A stretch of 30,856 bases of DNA from CAYFMP01 sp964344215. Lineage in GTDB: Bacteria; Pseudomonadota; Alphaproteobacteria; Rhodospirillales; Casp-alpha2. The notes under the pieces were generated by a model. It was not told where the DNA came from, did no database searches, and was given only the letters and a program-made list of their open reading frames with translations. Positions within the stretch are counted from its first letter, which is position 1. Each line of letters starts with the position of its first letter. This document shows positions 23,588 through 30,856 of the stretch, piece by piece. A program made the position numbers and the translations under genes. The DNA is taken from positions 1 to 30,856 of the forward strand of contig CAYFMP010000047.1 in NCBI GenBank assembly GCA_964344215.1. Reading direction: 5' to 3'.

Positions 23588-25678
23588 ATGAATCTCTACC
23601 TTTTGGTCATCATCTGCGGGGCCATCGCACTGATCTACGGCGCCTATGCCATCCGGTCGGTCCTGGCGGCCCCCGCCGGCAATGACCGGATGCAGGAAAT
23701 CGCCGCCGCCGTCCAGGAAGGGGCGCGCGCCTATCTGAACCGCCAATACACGACCATCGCCGCGGTCGGCGCGGTTATCGGCGTTTTGCTCGGCCTCAGA
23801 CTCGGGCTGACCGTCGCCGTCGGATACTTCATCGGCGCCATTCTGTCGGGCGCGGCCGGATTCATCGGCATGAACGTTTCGGTACGGGCCAACGTGCGGA
23901 CGGCCGAAGCGGCCCGCAGCCAAGGCCTCGCCGGTGGTCTAGACATCGCATTCAAGTCCGGCGCCATTACCGGCATGCTGGTGGTCGGCCTGGCCCTGCT
24001 GGGATTGTCCGTCTATTTCACGATCCTCCGCAACCTGGTCGACCCGGGCACGGCTGATGGAATGCGACATATTCTCGAAGCCATGGTCGCTCTCGGGTTC
24101 GGCGCGTCGCTGATTTCGATCTTCGCACGTCTCGGTGGCGGTATCTTCACCAAGGGCGCCGATGTCGGCGCCGATCTGGTCGGCAAGATCGAGGCCGGAA
24201 TTCCCGAAGACGATCCGCGCAACCCGGCCGTTATCGCCGACAACGTCGGTGACAATGTCGGCGATTGCGCGGGCATGGCGGCGGACCTGTTCGAGACCTA
24301 CGCGGTGACCCTGGTCGCCACCATGTTGCTGGCCGCCATATTCTTCGCCGGCGCCGACCAGGAAGCGATGATGCTTCTCCCGTTGATCATCGGCGCCGTC
24401 TGCATCATCGGATCGGTGGCGGCGACGTTCTTCGTCAGGCTCGGCGCTTCCAACAGCATCATGGGGGCGCTCTACAAAGGCTTTATCGCCAGCGCCGTGA
24501 TCTCGGCCGTTCTCATCGGCGGCGTCATCTCCATGTACATCGGCTGGGATACCACCTATGCCATGTCCGACGGTGCCATCAGTGGAACCGATCTCTTCAT
24601 CTGTGCGATAACCGGACTGGCGGTGACCGGCCTGATCGTATGGATCACCGAATACTACACGGGGACGGAACACCGTCCCGTGCAGAGCGTCGCCGATGCC
24701 TCGAACACAGGCCATGCCACCAACATCATTCAGGGTCTCGCCGTTTCCATGGAATCGACGGCGCTTCCGGTGATCGTGATCTGCGGCGGCATTATCGTTT
24801 CCTACCTGAACGCCGGGCTGTTCGGTATTTCGGTGGCGGCGACGACCATGTTGGCGCTGGCCGGCATGGTGGTGGCGCTGGACGCTTTCGGTCCGGTCAC
24901 CGACAACGCCGGCGGCATCGCCGAGATGGCCGACCTGCCGGAGGATGTCCGCAAGACCACCGACGCCCTCGACGCCGTCGGCAATACCACCAAGGCGGTC
25001 ACCAAGGGCTACGCCATCGGGTCGGCCGGTCTGGCTGCGCTGGTGCTGTTCGCCGCCTACTCCGAAGACCTCAGTCACTATTTTCCGGACGTGAACGTCA
25101 CCTTTGTCCTGCAGGACCCGTTCGTGGTCATCGGTCTGTTTATCGGCGGTTTGCTGCCTTACCTGTTCGGCGCGCTCGGCATGATGGCGGTCGGCCGCGC
25201 CGGCGGTCAGGTGGTCATCGAAGTGCGCCGCCAGTTCAAGGAAATCCCAGGCATCATGGAAGGCACGGCAAAGCCCGAATACGGACGGTGCGTCGATCTG
25301 CTGACCAAGTCCGCCATCAAAGAGATGATCGTGCCGAGCATGCTGCCGGTCTTCGCGCCGGCGGTAATGTATTTCGTGGTGCAGGCGATCGCCGGCCAAG
25401 CGGCGGCCTTCTCGGCGCTCGGCGCGATGTTGTTGGGAACCATCGTTACCGGCATTTTCGTGGCGATTTCCATGACCTCGGGCGGTGGCGCCTGGGACAA
25501 CGCCAAGAAATTCATCGAGGACGGCAATCACGGCGGCAAGGGATCCGACGCCCATCACGCCGCCGTCACCGGCGATACGGTAGGCGATCCCTATAAGGAT
25601 ACAGCGGGTCCGGCCGTCAACCCGATGATCAAGATCATCAACATCGTCGCCATTCTCCTGCTGGCCATCCTGGCCTGA
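23588..25678 (+). CDS. hppA: Membrane-bound proton-pumping pyrophosphatase, potassium-independent type
   Basis: A 696-residue polytopic membrane enzyme with about 16 spans that couples pyrophosphate hydrolysis to proton export. The catalytic segments are intact: GGIFTKGADVGADLVGKIE, DDPRNPAVIADNVGDNVGD, and the C-terminal GGAWDNAKKFIEDG with DTVGDPYKDTAGPAVNP. The motif GNTTKA places Lys469 where potassium-dependent enzymes have Ala, which indicates the potassium-independent class. The ATG at 23588 gives the membrane-inserting N-terminus MNLYLLVIICG; AGAGGG lies about eight bases upstream. The longer frame from 23540 is not needed. A strong hairpin terminator follows. Confidence 0.95.
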   Translation: MNLYLLVIICGAIALIYGAYAIRSVLAAPAGNDRMQEIAAAVQEGARAYLNRQYTTIAAVGAVIGVLLGLRLGLTVAVGYFIGAILSGAAGFIGMNVSVRANVRTAEAARSQGLAGGLDIAFKSGAITGMLVVGLALLGLSVYFTILRNLVDPGTADGMRHILEAMVALGFGASLISIFARLGGGIFTKGADVGADLVGKIEAGIPEDDPRNPAVIADNVGDNVGDCAGMAADLFETYAVTLVATMLLAAIFFAGADQEAMMLLPLIIGAVCIIGSVAATFFVRLGASNSIMGALYKGFIASAVISAVLIGGVISMYIGWDTTYAMSDGAISGTDLFICAITGLAVTGLIVWITEYYTGTEHRPVQSVADASNTGHATNIIQGLAVSMESTALPVIVICGGIIVSYLNAGLFGISVAATTMLALAGMVVALDAFGPVTDNAGGIAEMADLPEDVRKTTDALDAVGNTTKAVTKGYAIGSAGLAALVLFAAYSEDLSHYFPDVNVTFVLQDPFVVIGLFIGGLLPYLFGALGMMAVGRAGGQVVIEVRRQFKEIPGIMEGTAKPEYGRCVDLLTKSAIKEMIVPSMLPVFAPAVMYFVVQAIAGQAAAFSALGAMLLGTIVTGIFVAISMTSGGGAWDNAKKFIEDGNHGGKGSDAHHAAVTGDTVGDPYKDTAGPAVNPMIKIINIVAILLLAILA

Positions 25679-25692
25679 GGTCCGACGTTTCG

Positions 25693-25732
25693 AAAAAACG
25701 AGGGCCCCGGCGCCATTCGGCGTCGGGGCCTC
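25693..25732. terminator. Bidirectional terminator between hppA and bamE
   Basis: A GC-rich stem (25700-25714 with 25719-25732, four-base loop ATTC, one wobble and one bulge) lies between two convergent genes. On the minus strand it is followed by six Ts (the A-run at 25693-25698), giving a classical terminator for bamE. On the plus strand it is followed by TCTTGTTCG, a weaker tail for hppA. Confidence 0.8.
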
Positions 25733-25758
25733 TTGTTCGTCGGCCGAGCCGCAAGCCG

Positions 25759-26250
25759 TCAGTAATTGCCCGGGCCGTCCGAATCGTCGGCGCCTTGCCT
25801 ACCCGTGAACCGCTGAAAATTGCCGATGATTTGGTCGAGGACCGTCAATTCGTTGCCGTGAGTCGGCGTCGTCCGCTCGACGTGTTCGATCCGCTTGCCG
25901 TCCTTCTCACCCAGCATCTTGATCTCCGTCAGCAAGCCTTGCTTATCGAACCGGAGAACGACAATTTGGCGCTCCGCCACCTTCGATTCGAGAAACGCAA
26001 ACGTTTCGGTCCGTTCGCTGATGTAATACCAGGCTTCGTCTCCGAAGGTCGTAACGTTGCTGGGAGAGCCCAGGATCTCCACCACCTCGTCCTTGGTGAT
26101 CTGACCCGGCTTGACCTCGGCGACGCGCTCCAGATCGAGCTGGTTGCCGCGCGTGTCGATACGCGACTCGCAAGCCGCCAACGCCAATACGACGAAGGCA
26201 ACGGCCATATGGCGAGACCTCAGTTTCGAACTGCGAATCGTGCTCAACAT
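25759..26250 (-). CDS. bamE: Outer membrane protein assembly factor BamE
   Basis: A 163-residue lipoprotein of the SmpA/OmlA family, a small subunit of the BAM complex that inserts beta-barrels into the outer membrane. A basic n-region, hydrophobic core and lipobox LAAC with Cys27 predict lipidation. The BamE fold is recognisable by VKPGQITKDEVVEILGSPS and DEAWYYISERTE. The ATG at 26250 is preferred because it supplies the basic n-region; an ATG at 26208 with GAGG upstream would give a signal without positive charge. It is divergent from the chaperone gene at 26381. Confidence 0.9.
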   Translation of the reverse strand: MLSTIRSSKLRSRHMAVAFVVLALAACESRIDTRGNQLDLERVAEVKPGQITKDEVVEILGSPSNVTTFGDEAWYYISERTETFAFLESKVAERQIVVLRFDKQGLLTEIKMLGEKDGKRIEHVERTTPTHGNELTVLDQIIGNFQRFTGRQGADDSDGPGNY

Positions 26251-26380
26251 CGTGGGTTTTATACCCGCCCGGTTTTTCGTTTAATGGGCCCTGCCAGATG
26301 GAGCGAAACCTCATGGACAATGCCCACGAAGCCCCGAAATGTCAAATTCCGCTTGGTCGGCAGGGGATCGGTGACAGGTT

Positions 26381-26965
26381 GTGAACGTTTCGAAAGAAAT
26401 CGGAAGGATGCTTGGAATCATTCGGAAGGACGCAGTGGAAGCGGCTGCCCACAGGAGTTACGTCGCCGTCGTCGAACAAGCGCGGCAGCCGGCTTTCTAC
26501 ACCGAGTGCGGCGTTCCCGATACGCCGGACGGTCGCTTCGATCTCATCCTCCTGCACGCCTTTCTGCTCTTCGCTAGGATGAAACGCGACCGCGAAGCGA
26601 CTTCCGCACTGTCGCAGGCCGTGTTTGACCTGATGTTCGCGGATATGGACCAAAACCTTCGCGAGATGGGGGTCGGCGACATGGGTATTGGGCGACGCAT
26701 CAAGGGCATGGCCGAGGCCTTCTACGGCCGGGTCGCGGCCTACGAGGACGGCCTTTCCGGAGGCGACGCCGATCTCGCCGACGCTCTGGCCCGCAATCTT
26801 TATCGGAAAACCAAGCCGAGTCGAGAACTGGTCGGGCGGATGACGGCCTATCTTCGCCGCGAACATGCGAACCTCGGCGAATGGCCGTTGAGCAAGGTAA
26901 TGGAGGGCGAAATCGAATTCGGCCCGCCGCCGGTGCCGCCGATGGGAGCCGAGGATGAACGCTAG
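26381..26965 (+). CDS. Ubiquinol-cytochrome c chaperone (CBP3/UQCC1-like)
   Basis: A 194-residue, mostly helical protein related to mitochondrial CBP3, which helps cytochrome b and bc1 complex assembly. Recognisable parts are FYTECGVPDTPDGRFDLILLHAF, LSQAVFDLMFADMDQNLREMGVGDMGIGRRIKGMAEAFYGR, and the DALARNLYR segment. The start is uncertain: GTG 26381 gives the family length, whereas ATG 26408 lies directly against a GGAAGG. It overlaps the next gene by 11 nt. The bacterial role is inferred from the mitochondrial homologue; there is no bc1 gene in this window. Confidence 0.85.
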   Translation: MNVSKEIGRMLGIIRKDAVEAAAHRSYVAVVEQARQPAFYTECGVPDTPDGRFDLILLHAFLLFARMKRDREATSALSQAVFDLMFADMDQNLREMGVGDMGIGRRIKGMAEAFYGRVAAYEDGLSGGDADLADALARNLYRKTKPSRELVGRMTAYLRREHANLGEWPLSKVMEGEIEFGPPPVPPMGAEDER

Positions 26966-27536
26966 AGAGATGCCGCCGTCGACGTCGGGGTTCTCGTATG
27001 CGGTCGATGCCTCGACGTTCGACGAGGTCGAGACGACCGTTGCCGTCGAGGCGACGCCCGACCAACGGGCCACGGTCGCCGACCGGCTCGGTCTGGTCGC
27101 CGTCGATCTTCTGGAGGCGAGCTTGTCTCTTCGGCGGACGATGGGAGGGGTCGAGGTGCGTGTTGTGGGAGAGATGGAGGCGACTGTCGTCCAAAACTGC
27201 GTGGTCACCCTGAATCCCATGAAAACCGATATCCGCCTACCCGTCGATTGGCGGTTTTCGGAGACTCCGCAGGAGGACGACGAGGAAGTCGATCCCGACA
27301 GCGACGACCCGCCGGAGCCTATCGTCGACGGCATCATCGATCTGGGTGAAGCGATGATCCAGCAGCTGTCGCTGGAGATCGACCCCTTTCCGAGGACCCC
27401 CGGCCTCGCCTTCGAGGGCTATTCCAGCGATTCCGAAGAGAAAGCGGAAAACGGGGATGGCAGTCCCCCGTCCTCGACAACCAATCCGTTCGCGGTTCTC
27501 CGTGATTTGGTGAATAAACCGAAAGACCGGGCTTAA
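26955..27536 (+). CDS. DUF177/YceD family protein
   Basis: A 193-residue protein of the YceD/DUF177 family, encoded, as in many bacteria, directly before rpmF. The characteristic conserved Cys segment VVQNCVVTLNPM is at about 77-88, and the DPFPR motif is near residue 143; an acidic stretch (QEDDEEVDPDSDDPP) lies between them. E. coli YceD has been linked to 23S rRNA accumulation, so a ribosome-assembly role is likely. It is translationally coupled to the chaperone gene by an 11-nt overlap. Confidence 0.88.
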   Translation: MNAREMPPSTSGFSYAVDASTFDEVETTVAVEATPDQRATVADRLGLVAVDLLEASLSLRRTMGGVEVRVVGEMEATVVQNCVVTLNPMKTDIRLPVDWRFSETPQEDDEEVDPDSDDPPEPIVDGIIDLGEAMIQQLSLEIDPFPRTPGLAFEGYSSDSEEKAENGDGSPPSSTTNPFAVLRDLVNKPKDRA

Positions 27537-27561
27537 TCGGCTTGCCCAGTCCGGCTTTTTT
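27525..27561 (+). terminator. Probable intrinsic terminator after the DUF177 gene
   Basis: GACCGGGC (27525-27532) pairs with GCCCAGTC (27544-27551) at seven of eight positions around an 11-base loop, followed after four bases by six Ts (27556-27561). The stem overlaps the last codons of the DUF177 gene. It may separate, or attenuate, transcription into rpmF. Confidence 0.45.
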
Positions 27562-27609
27562 CTGTAAGTAAGCGCTCGCTTTCAGGTCGGCCGGTTTTTG
27601 AGGTTAGGA

Positions 27610-27795
27610 ATGGCAGTCCCCAAGAAGAAGATCACCAAGTCGAAGCGTAACATGCGCCGGGCGCACGATGCGCTCGGGGCGGCCGTTTACGACGAGTGCC
27701 CGAACTGCGGTGAGCTCAAACGCCCGCATCACGTCTGCGCGGCCTGCGGCCAATACGATGGTAGGGAAGTCGTCGAAGCCGAAGACGCCGCTTGA
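27610..27795 (+). CDS. rpmF: 50S ribosomal protein L32
   Basis: A 61-residue ribosomal protein. The N-terminal MAVPKKKITKSKRNMRRAHD is the classical L32 leader. The zinc-type variant is present, with two CxxC pairs (CPNC and CAAC), and the C-terminus is acidic. ATG 27610 is the family start, with TTAGGA-like purines before it. It precedes plsX by 83 nt; rpmF-plsX-fabH is the conserved link between ribosome production and membrane lipid synthesis. Confidence 0.96.
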   Translation: MAVPKKKITKSKRNMRRAHDALGAAVYDECPNCGELKRPHHVCAACGQYDGREVVEAEDAA

Positions 27796-27822
27796 ATTCT
27801 ATTCATCAAACTCTCGCGATCT

Positions 27823-27830
27823 TATATAAA
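27823..27830 (+). promoter_or_regulatory. Candidate -10 region for plsX
   Basis: TATATAAA, in an AT-rich stretch 49 nt upstream of the plsX start, resembles a -10 box. The -35 region is poor (TTCATC at about 15 nt upstream), so this is only suggestive of a promoter separate from that of rpmF. Confidence 0.25.
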
Positions 27831-27860
27831 GAAGTCGGGTGAGCCGCTTCTGTTTGTTTC

Positions 27861-27881
27861 CGGTGGAGGAAACCTCCGTTG
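27861..27881 (+). promoter_or_regulatory. Hairpin enclosing the plsX ribosome-binding site and TTG start
   Basis: The Shine-Dalgarno GGAGG (27865-27869) is followed by AAA and its exact complement CCTCC (27873-27877). Four further pairs, including three G-U wobbles, extend the stem outward from 27861 to 27881, so that both the ribosome-binding site and the TTG start codon (27879-27881) would be paired. The 5-base core is a perfect inverted repeat; the extension is weaker. Confidence 0.55.
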
Positions 27882-28928
27882 TCTGAGCGTTTGATGCTGT
27901 CCGTTGACGGGATGGGGGGAGACAATGCGCCCGACATGGTTGTCGGGGGCATGGATCTCGCCCTCGATCGTCTGTCGAACGTCGGCTTCATCCTGTTCGG
28001 CGACGAAAACCGGCTCGCCCCGCTGCTCGACCGAGCGCCGCGCGCCAAGGCGGTGACCGAGCTCAGACATACCGACGAAATCGTCACCAACGAAGTCAGC
28101 GCCGGCGTCGCCCTGCGCTCGGGCCGCAATTCCAGCATGCGTCTGGCCATCAACGCGGTCGCCGACGGCGAGTCGGCCGGCATCATCTCGGCCGGCAACA
28201 CCGGTGCGCTGATGGCGATGGCGAAGTTCGTTCTCAAGACCCTGCCCGGCATCGACCGGCCGGCCATCGCCGGGTACTATCCGACTCAGCGGGGAGAAGG
28301 GGTTATGCTGGATCTCGGCGCCAACGTCGAGTGCGGTGCCGAGAACCTGGTCCAGTTCGCGATCATGGGCGAGGTGTTCGCCAGGCACGTGCTCGGCCTC
28401 GAAAACCCATCGGTCGGCATTCTCAACGTCGGCGCCGAAGACCTCAAGGGCAGCGGGTCGGTCAAACAGGCCGCCGCCATCCTACAAGAAACCAAGCTGC
28501 CGATCCGGTTCTACGGTTTCGTCGAGGGCGACGATATCGGCGCCGGCACCGTCGATGTCGTCGTCACCGACGGATTCACCGGCAACATCGCGCTGAAGAC
28601 CACCGAAGGTACGGCCAAGCTGTTCAGTCACTTCCTGCGCCAGGCCCTTACCGACAGCCTGTTCTCGAAGATCGGCGGCCTTTTGGCCAGCGCCTCGCTG
28701 AACACCTTCAAGATGCGTATCGATCCCAGGCGCTACAATGGAGCCATGTTCCTCGGCCTCAACGGGATCTGCGTGAAGAGCCACGGCGGCACCGATGATC
28801 TCGGATTCTCCAACGCCATCCATGTGGCGGTCGAGTTGATATCCAACAAGTTCAACGACGGCTTCAAACACGATTTCGCCCAGTTGTGCGCCGAATTCGA
28901 CACCGATATGAAAGTGATCGCGAGCTGA
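27879..28928 (+). CDS. plsX: Phosphate acyltransferase PlsX
   Basis: A 349-residue peripheral membrane enzyme that makes acyl-phosphate from acyl-ACP for glycerophospholipid synthesis. Family motifs are LSVDGMGGDNAPDMVV, ISAGNTGALMA, LDLGANVEC, DVVVTDGFTGNIALKTTEG and YNGAMFLGLNGICVKSHG. The TTG start at 27879 is set by the GGAGGA eight bases upstream and by the family N-terminus beginning just after it. The stop codon overlaps the fabH ATG (TGATG), so the two are translationally coupled. Confidence 0.95.
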   Translation: MSERLMLSVDGMGGDNAPDMVVGGMDLALDRLSNVGFILFGDENRLAPLLDRAPRAKAVTELRHTDEIVTNEVSAGVALRSGRNSSMRLAINAVADGESAGIISAGNTGALMAMAKFVLKTLPGIDRPAIAGYYPTQRGEGVMLDLGANVECGAENLVQFAIMGEVFARHVLGLENPSVGILNVGAEDLKGSGSVKQAAAILQETKLPIRFYGFVEGDDIGAGTVDVVVTDGFTGNIALKTTEGTAKLFSHFLRQALTDSLFSKIGGLLASASLNTFKMRIDPRRYNGAMFLGLNGICVKSHGGTDDLGFSNAIHVAVELISNKFNDGFKHDFAQLCAEFDTDMKVIAS

Positions 28929-29929
28929 TGGCAACTCGATCGGAAATTCTCGGATGCGGCTCCTATCTTCCGGAGCGCGTCGTCACCAACGAAGAGCTTT
29001 CGACCTTCGTCGACACTACCGACGAATGGATCGTTTCCCGCACCGGAATACGCCAACGTCATTTGGCCGCAGATGACGAATTGACCTCGGACCTGGCGGT
29101 CAAAGCGGCGCGGAATGCACTCGAGCACAGTCAAGTCGAGGCCGAAGAGATCGACCTCCTCGTTCTGGCTACGACGACACCCGACAATACGTTCCCGGCC
29201 ACCGCAACCAAGGTCCAGACCCAGCTCGGCATGACCAATGGCGCAGCCTTCGATATTCAGGCCGTCTGTTCGGGGTTTGTGTACGGTCTTGCCGTCGCCG
29301 ACAACTTCATCAAATCGGGACAATCGAAAACCGTCGTCGTCATCGGCGCCGAGACCTTTTCGAGGATTCTGGACTGGGAAGACCGTTCGACCTGCGTCCT
29401 GTTCGGCGATGGCGCCGGCGCCGTCGTCTTGAGGGCGAGCGAATGCGACGATGTCGACAGCAACGTCGGTGAGAAAGGGCATAACCGTGGCCGCGGCATA
29501 CTTTCCACCCATCTGCATTCCGACGGCTCGACCAACGACCTGCTTTACGTGGACGGCGGCCCGTCGGCGACCAGAACGGTCGGACACGTCCGCATGGTCG
29601 GGCGCGAGGTGTTTCGCCATGCCGTCACCAACCTGGCCGCGATCGTCGAAGAAGCGCTCGACGCCAATGGACTCGAGGCCAGCGACATCGACTGGCTGGT
29701 TCCGCATCAGGCCAACAAGCGCATCCTCGACGGTACCCTGCGCAAGCTGGGACTTCCCGACGACCGCATGGTCGTTACCGTCGATCGCCATGCCAATACC
29801 TCGGCGGCGTCGATCCCGCTGGCTCTCGACGAGGCGGTCAAGGACGGCAGGATCAAACGCGGCGACTTGATCCTGATGGAAGCGATGGGCGGCGGCCTGA
29901 CGTGGGGAGCTGGCTTGGTGCGCTGGTGA
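28928..29929 (+). CDS. fabH: 3-Oxoacyl-ACP synthase III
   Basis: A 333-residue thiolase-fold enzyme that starts fatty acid elongation by condensing acetyl-CoA with malonyl-ACP. The catalytic triad is Cys114 (AVCSGF), His260 (PHQANKRI) and Asn290 (NTSAAS). The N-terminal GCGSYLPERVVTN and C-terminal GGGLTWGAGLVRW are diagnostic. ATG 28928 overlaps the plsX stop; the longer open frame from 28886 is not used. The gene is followed by about 120 nt without a gene that hold the ihfA promoter. Confidence 0.96.
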   Translation: MATRSEILGCGSYLPERVVTNEELSTFVDTTDEWIVSRTGIRQRHLAADDELTSDLAVKAARNALEHSQVEAEEIDLLVLATTTPDNTFPATATKVQTQLGMTNGAAFDIQAVCSGFVYGLAVADNFIKSGQSKTVVVIGAETFSRILDWEDRSTCVLFGDGAGAVVLRASECDDVDSNVGEKGHNRGRGILSTHLHSDGSTNDLLYVDGGPSATRTVGHVRMVGREVFRHAVTNLAAIVEEALDANGLEASDIDWLVPHQANKRILDGTLRKLGLPDDRMVVTVDRHANTSAASIPLALDEAVKDGRIKRGDLILMEAMGGGLTWGAGLVRW

Positions 29930-29994
29930 GAGGCGCCGATAGGTCTTTGTATCGCACCTGCCCCGACCTGTTCGCGTCCTTCATCCCTTTGATA

Positions 29995-30023
29995 TTGACG
30001 GATTTATCGCGGAGCGATACGCT
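29995..30023 (+). promoter_or_regulatory. Candidate promoter for ihfA-merR
   Basis: TTGACG (29995-30000) is followed after 17 nt by TACGCT (30018-30023), 30 nt before the ihfA start. The -35 is close to consensus; the -10 is weak, which is common in alphaproteobacteria. Confidence 0.5.
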
Positions 30024-30053
30024 TTCCCTGCATCGAAAAAAGGGGGCCTAGGG

Positions 30054-30368
30054 ATGGCGGGAAGAACGATCACGCGAGCACAGCTGGGTGAGGCCGTGTA
30101 CCAGGAAGTCGGCCTGTCGCGCAACGAATCGGCGGACCTTCTGGAAACCGTTCTCGGTCAAATGACGGAAGCTCTGGCGCGGGGGGAAACTGTCAAGATT
30201 TCGTCGTTCGGCAGCTTTTCCGTCCGTCACAAGGGGCAACGGATCGGCCGCAACCCCAAGACCGGCGAAGAGGTCCCCATACTGCCGCGTCGGGTCCTCG
30301 TTTTCCGCCCGTCGCAGGTTCTGAAAAACCGCATAAACCAATTTAGGACGCCCGGGCAATCGGTCTGA
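30054..30368 (+). CDS. ihfA: Integration host factor alpha subunit
   Basis: A 104-residue DNA-bending protein that pairs with IhfB and acts in recombination, replication and sigma-54 promoters. It has the HU/IHF fold: an N-terminal helical pair (TRAQLGEAVYQEVGLSRNES), the ISSFGSFSVRHKGQRIGRNP arm with the intercalating proline, and PRRVLVFRPSQVLKNRIN. The alpha rather than beta subunit is inferred from synteny with plsX-fabH and the merR gene downstream. It lies two bases before merR and is preceded by a purine-rich GGGGG region. Confidence 0.93.
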   Translation: MAGRTITRAQLGEAVYQEVGLSRNESADLLETVLGQMTEALARGETVKISSFGSFSVRHKGQRIGRNPKTGEEVPILPRRVLVFRPSQVLKNRINQFRTPGQSV

Positions 30369-30370
30369 CA

Positions 30371-30787
30371 ATGGCCGAGACACCCACGCCCGCGACCTCC
30401 GAGCGCCCTCCGGGAAAATCCGCCGGCGCGTTCCGGACGATCAGCGAGGTCGCCCGGGAACTCGATCTTCCGCAGCACGTCCTGCGATTTTGGGAAACCA
30501 AGTTCAATCAAGTCAGGCCGTTGAAAAGGGGTGGCGGACGCCGTTACTACAGGCCGGAGGATATCCAACTGCTGCGGCGTATTCGCGATCTGCTCTATTC
30601 GGAGGGCTACACCATCAAAGGAGTGCAGAAACTTCTCCGCGCCGGGAGTGCGGGAGACGCGGAGCCGAAGCCGCTCGAAGCCGAGGCCGATCCGCCGCCG
30701 GCCAGCGCCGAGCGATCGGCCGAACTCAAGTCCGTTCTTGGCGAACTGGAGGAGATCCGGGCCCTTCTCCAGCCGACCCGTTCCTAG
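30371..30787 (+). CDS. MerR family transcriptional regulator
   Basis: A 138-residue regulator. The winged-helix MerR DNA-binding domain occupies about 20-90 (TISEVARELDLPQHVLRFWETKF, GGRRYYRPEDIQLLRRIRDLLYSEGYTIKGVQKLL). The remaining 48 residues are a Pro/Ala/Glu-rich linker and a short helix that may dimerise. There are no cysteine effector sites of the metal-sensing kind. This MerR next to ihfA is conserved in alphaproteobacteria; its targets are not known to me. The stop codon TAG is the first three bases of the downstream repeat. Confidence 0.9.
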   Translation: MAETPTPATSERPPGKSAGAFRTISEVARELDLPQHVLRFWETKFNQVRPLKRGGGRRYYRPEDIQLLRRIRDLLYSEGYTIKGVQKLLRAGSAGDAEPKPLEAEADPPPASAERSAELKSVLGELEEIRALLQPTRS

Positions 30788-30856
30788 AGCGGGTCACGTT
30801 GATACGGAAGCGGCTGAGATCGGTTTTGCGGCCTGCCGGCTAGATCGGATCACGTT
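30785..30856 (+). repeat. Degenerate dispersed repeat, right copy
   Basis: The element starts with the merR stop codon: TAGAGCGG-G-TCACGTTGATA-C-GGAA (30785-30809). A second half-copy, AGATCGGATCACGTT, is at 30842-30856, exactly 56 nt after AGAGCGGGTCACGTT (30786-30800); 13 of 15 bases match. The middle part also resembles the left copy (about 18 of 30 aligned bases). It is oriented with merR transcription, just as the left copy is with bpt, and is cut by the window end. Confidence 0.75.

Noticed and set aside
23939..25558. 539-codon open frame antisense to hppA
   Set aside because: It is the exact shadow of a highly conserved gene in GC-rich DNA, is rich in His, Asp, Gly and Arg without domain motifs, and has no ribosome-binding site. 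The same holds for 12070-13278 and 13450-14487 opposite icmF.
30785..30856. CRISPR array at the window edges
   Set aside because: The 56-nt period suggested it, but the repeat heads differ within one copy (13 of 15), the intervening parts of the two copies are related to each other, and no cas gene is present.

Overview
The window reads as a stretch of the chromosome of a GC-rich, motile alphaproteobacterium, most likely Rhodospirillales-like. The taxonomic inference rests on gene content and order recalled from that group (glyA-nrdR-ribD-ribE-ribBX-ribH-nusB-thiL, then hppA, then bamE / ubiquinol-cytochrome c chaperone / DUF177 / rpmF-plsX-fabH-ihfA-merR), on MucR/Ros and Bpt proteins, and on an Asp-type (Mg-type) HemB. 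No database search was possible. Almost all of the sequence is conserved housekeeping DNA. I see no phage, IS element, toxin system, defence island or secondary-metabolite cluster.

Layout. 1-71: copy of a degenerate repeat. 104-2992 (minus): motA-motB-bpt. 2993-3543: mostly empty intergenic DNA. 3544-4332 (plus): membrane-anchored methyltransferase. 4348-8076 (minus): penicillin-acylase-family hydrolase followed by threonine ammonia-lyase. 8250-9467 (plus): family III CoA-transferase. 9573-10072 (plus): cheW, interrupted by a run of Ns. 10082-11095 (minus): hemB. 11380-14882 (plus): fused acyl-CoA mutase icmF and a 74-residue protein of unknown function. 14879-15295 (minus): MucR-type regulator, also interrupted by Ns. 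15570-22800 (plus): rpiB, glyA, nrdR, the riboflavin genes, nusB and thiL, tightly packed. 22878-23339: a lone FliL-like protein. 23588-25678: proton-pumping pyrophosphatase. 25759-26250 (minus): bamE. 26381-30787 (plus): ubiquinol-cytochrome c chaperone, DUF177 protein, rpmF, plsX, fabH, ihfA, merR. 30785-30856: a second copy of the end repeat.

How the genes work together. Riboflavin synthesis is represented by ribD, ribE, ribB and ribH, but the cyclohydrolase half of the RibBA-like protein has lost its catalytic cysteines (RibBX type), so a separate ribA must exist elsewhere. rpmF-plsX-fabH is the usual coupling of ribosome and lipid synthesis. motAB, cheW and the FliL-like protein indicate flagellar motility and chemotaxis, with the main fla/che clusters elsewhere. 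IcmF carries the Phe/Gln substrate signature of isobutyryl-type mutases and sits behind a palindromic operator candidate.

The observations most worth following are small-scale: the same imperfect repeat with an internal 56-nt period at both ends of the window; a hairpin that would bury both the ribosome-binding site and TTG start of plsX; an operator candidate at the icmF start site; an inverted repeat overlapping the mucR -10 box; a duplicated motif in the MotB tail; and a MucR that has lost most zinc ligands. I do not find convincing evidence for a wholly new multi-gene system.
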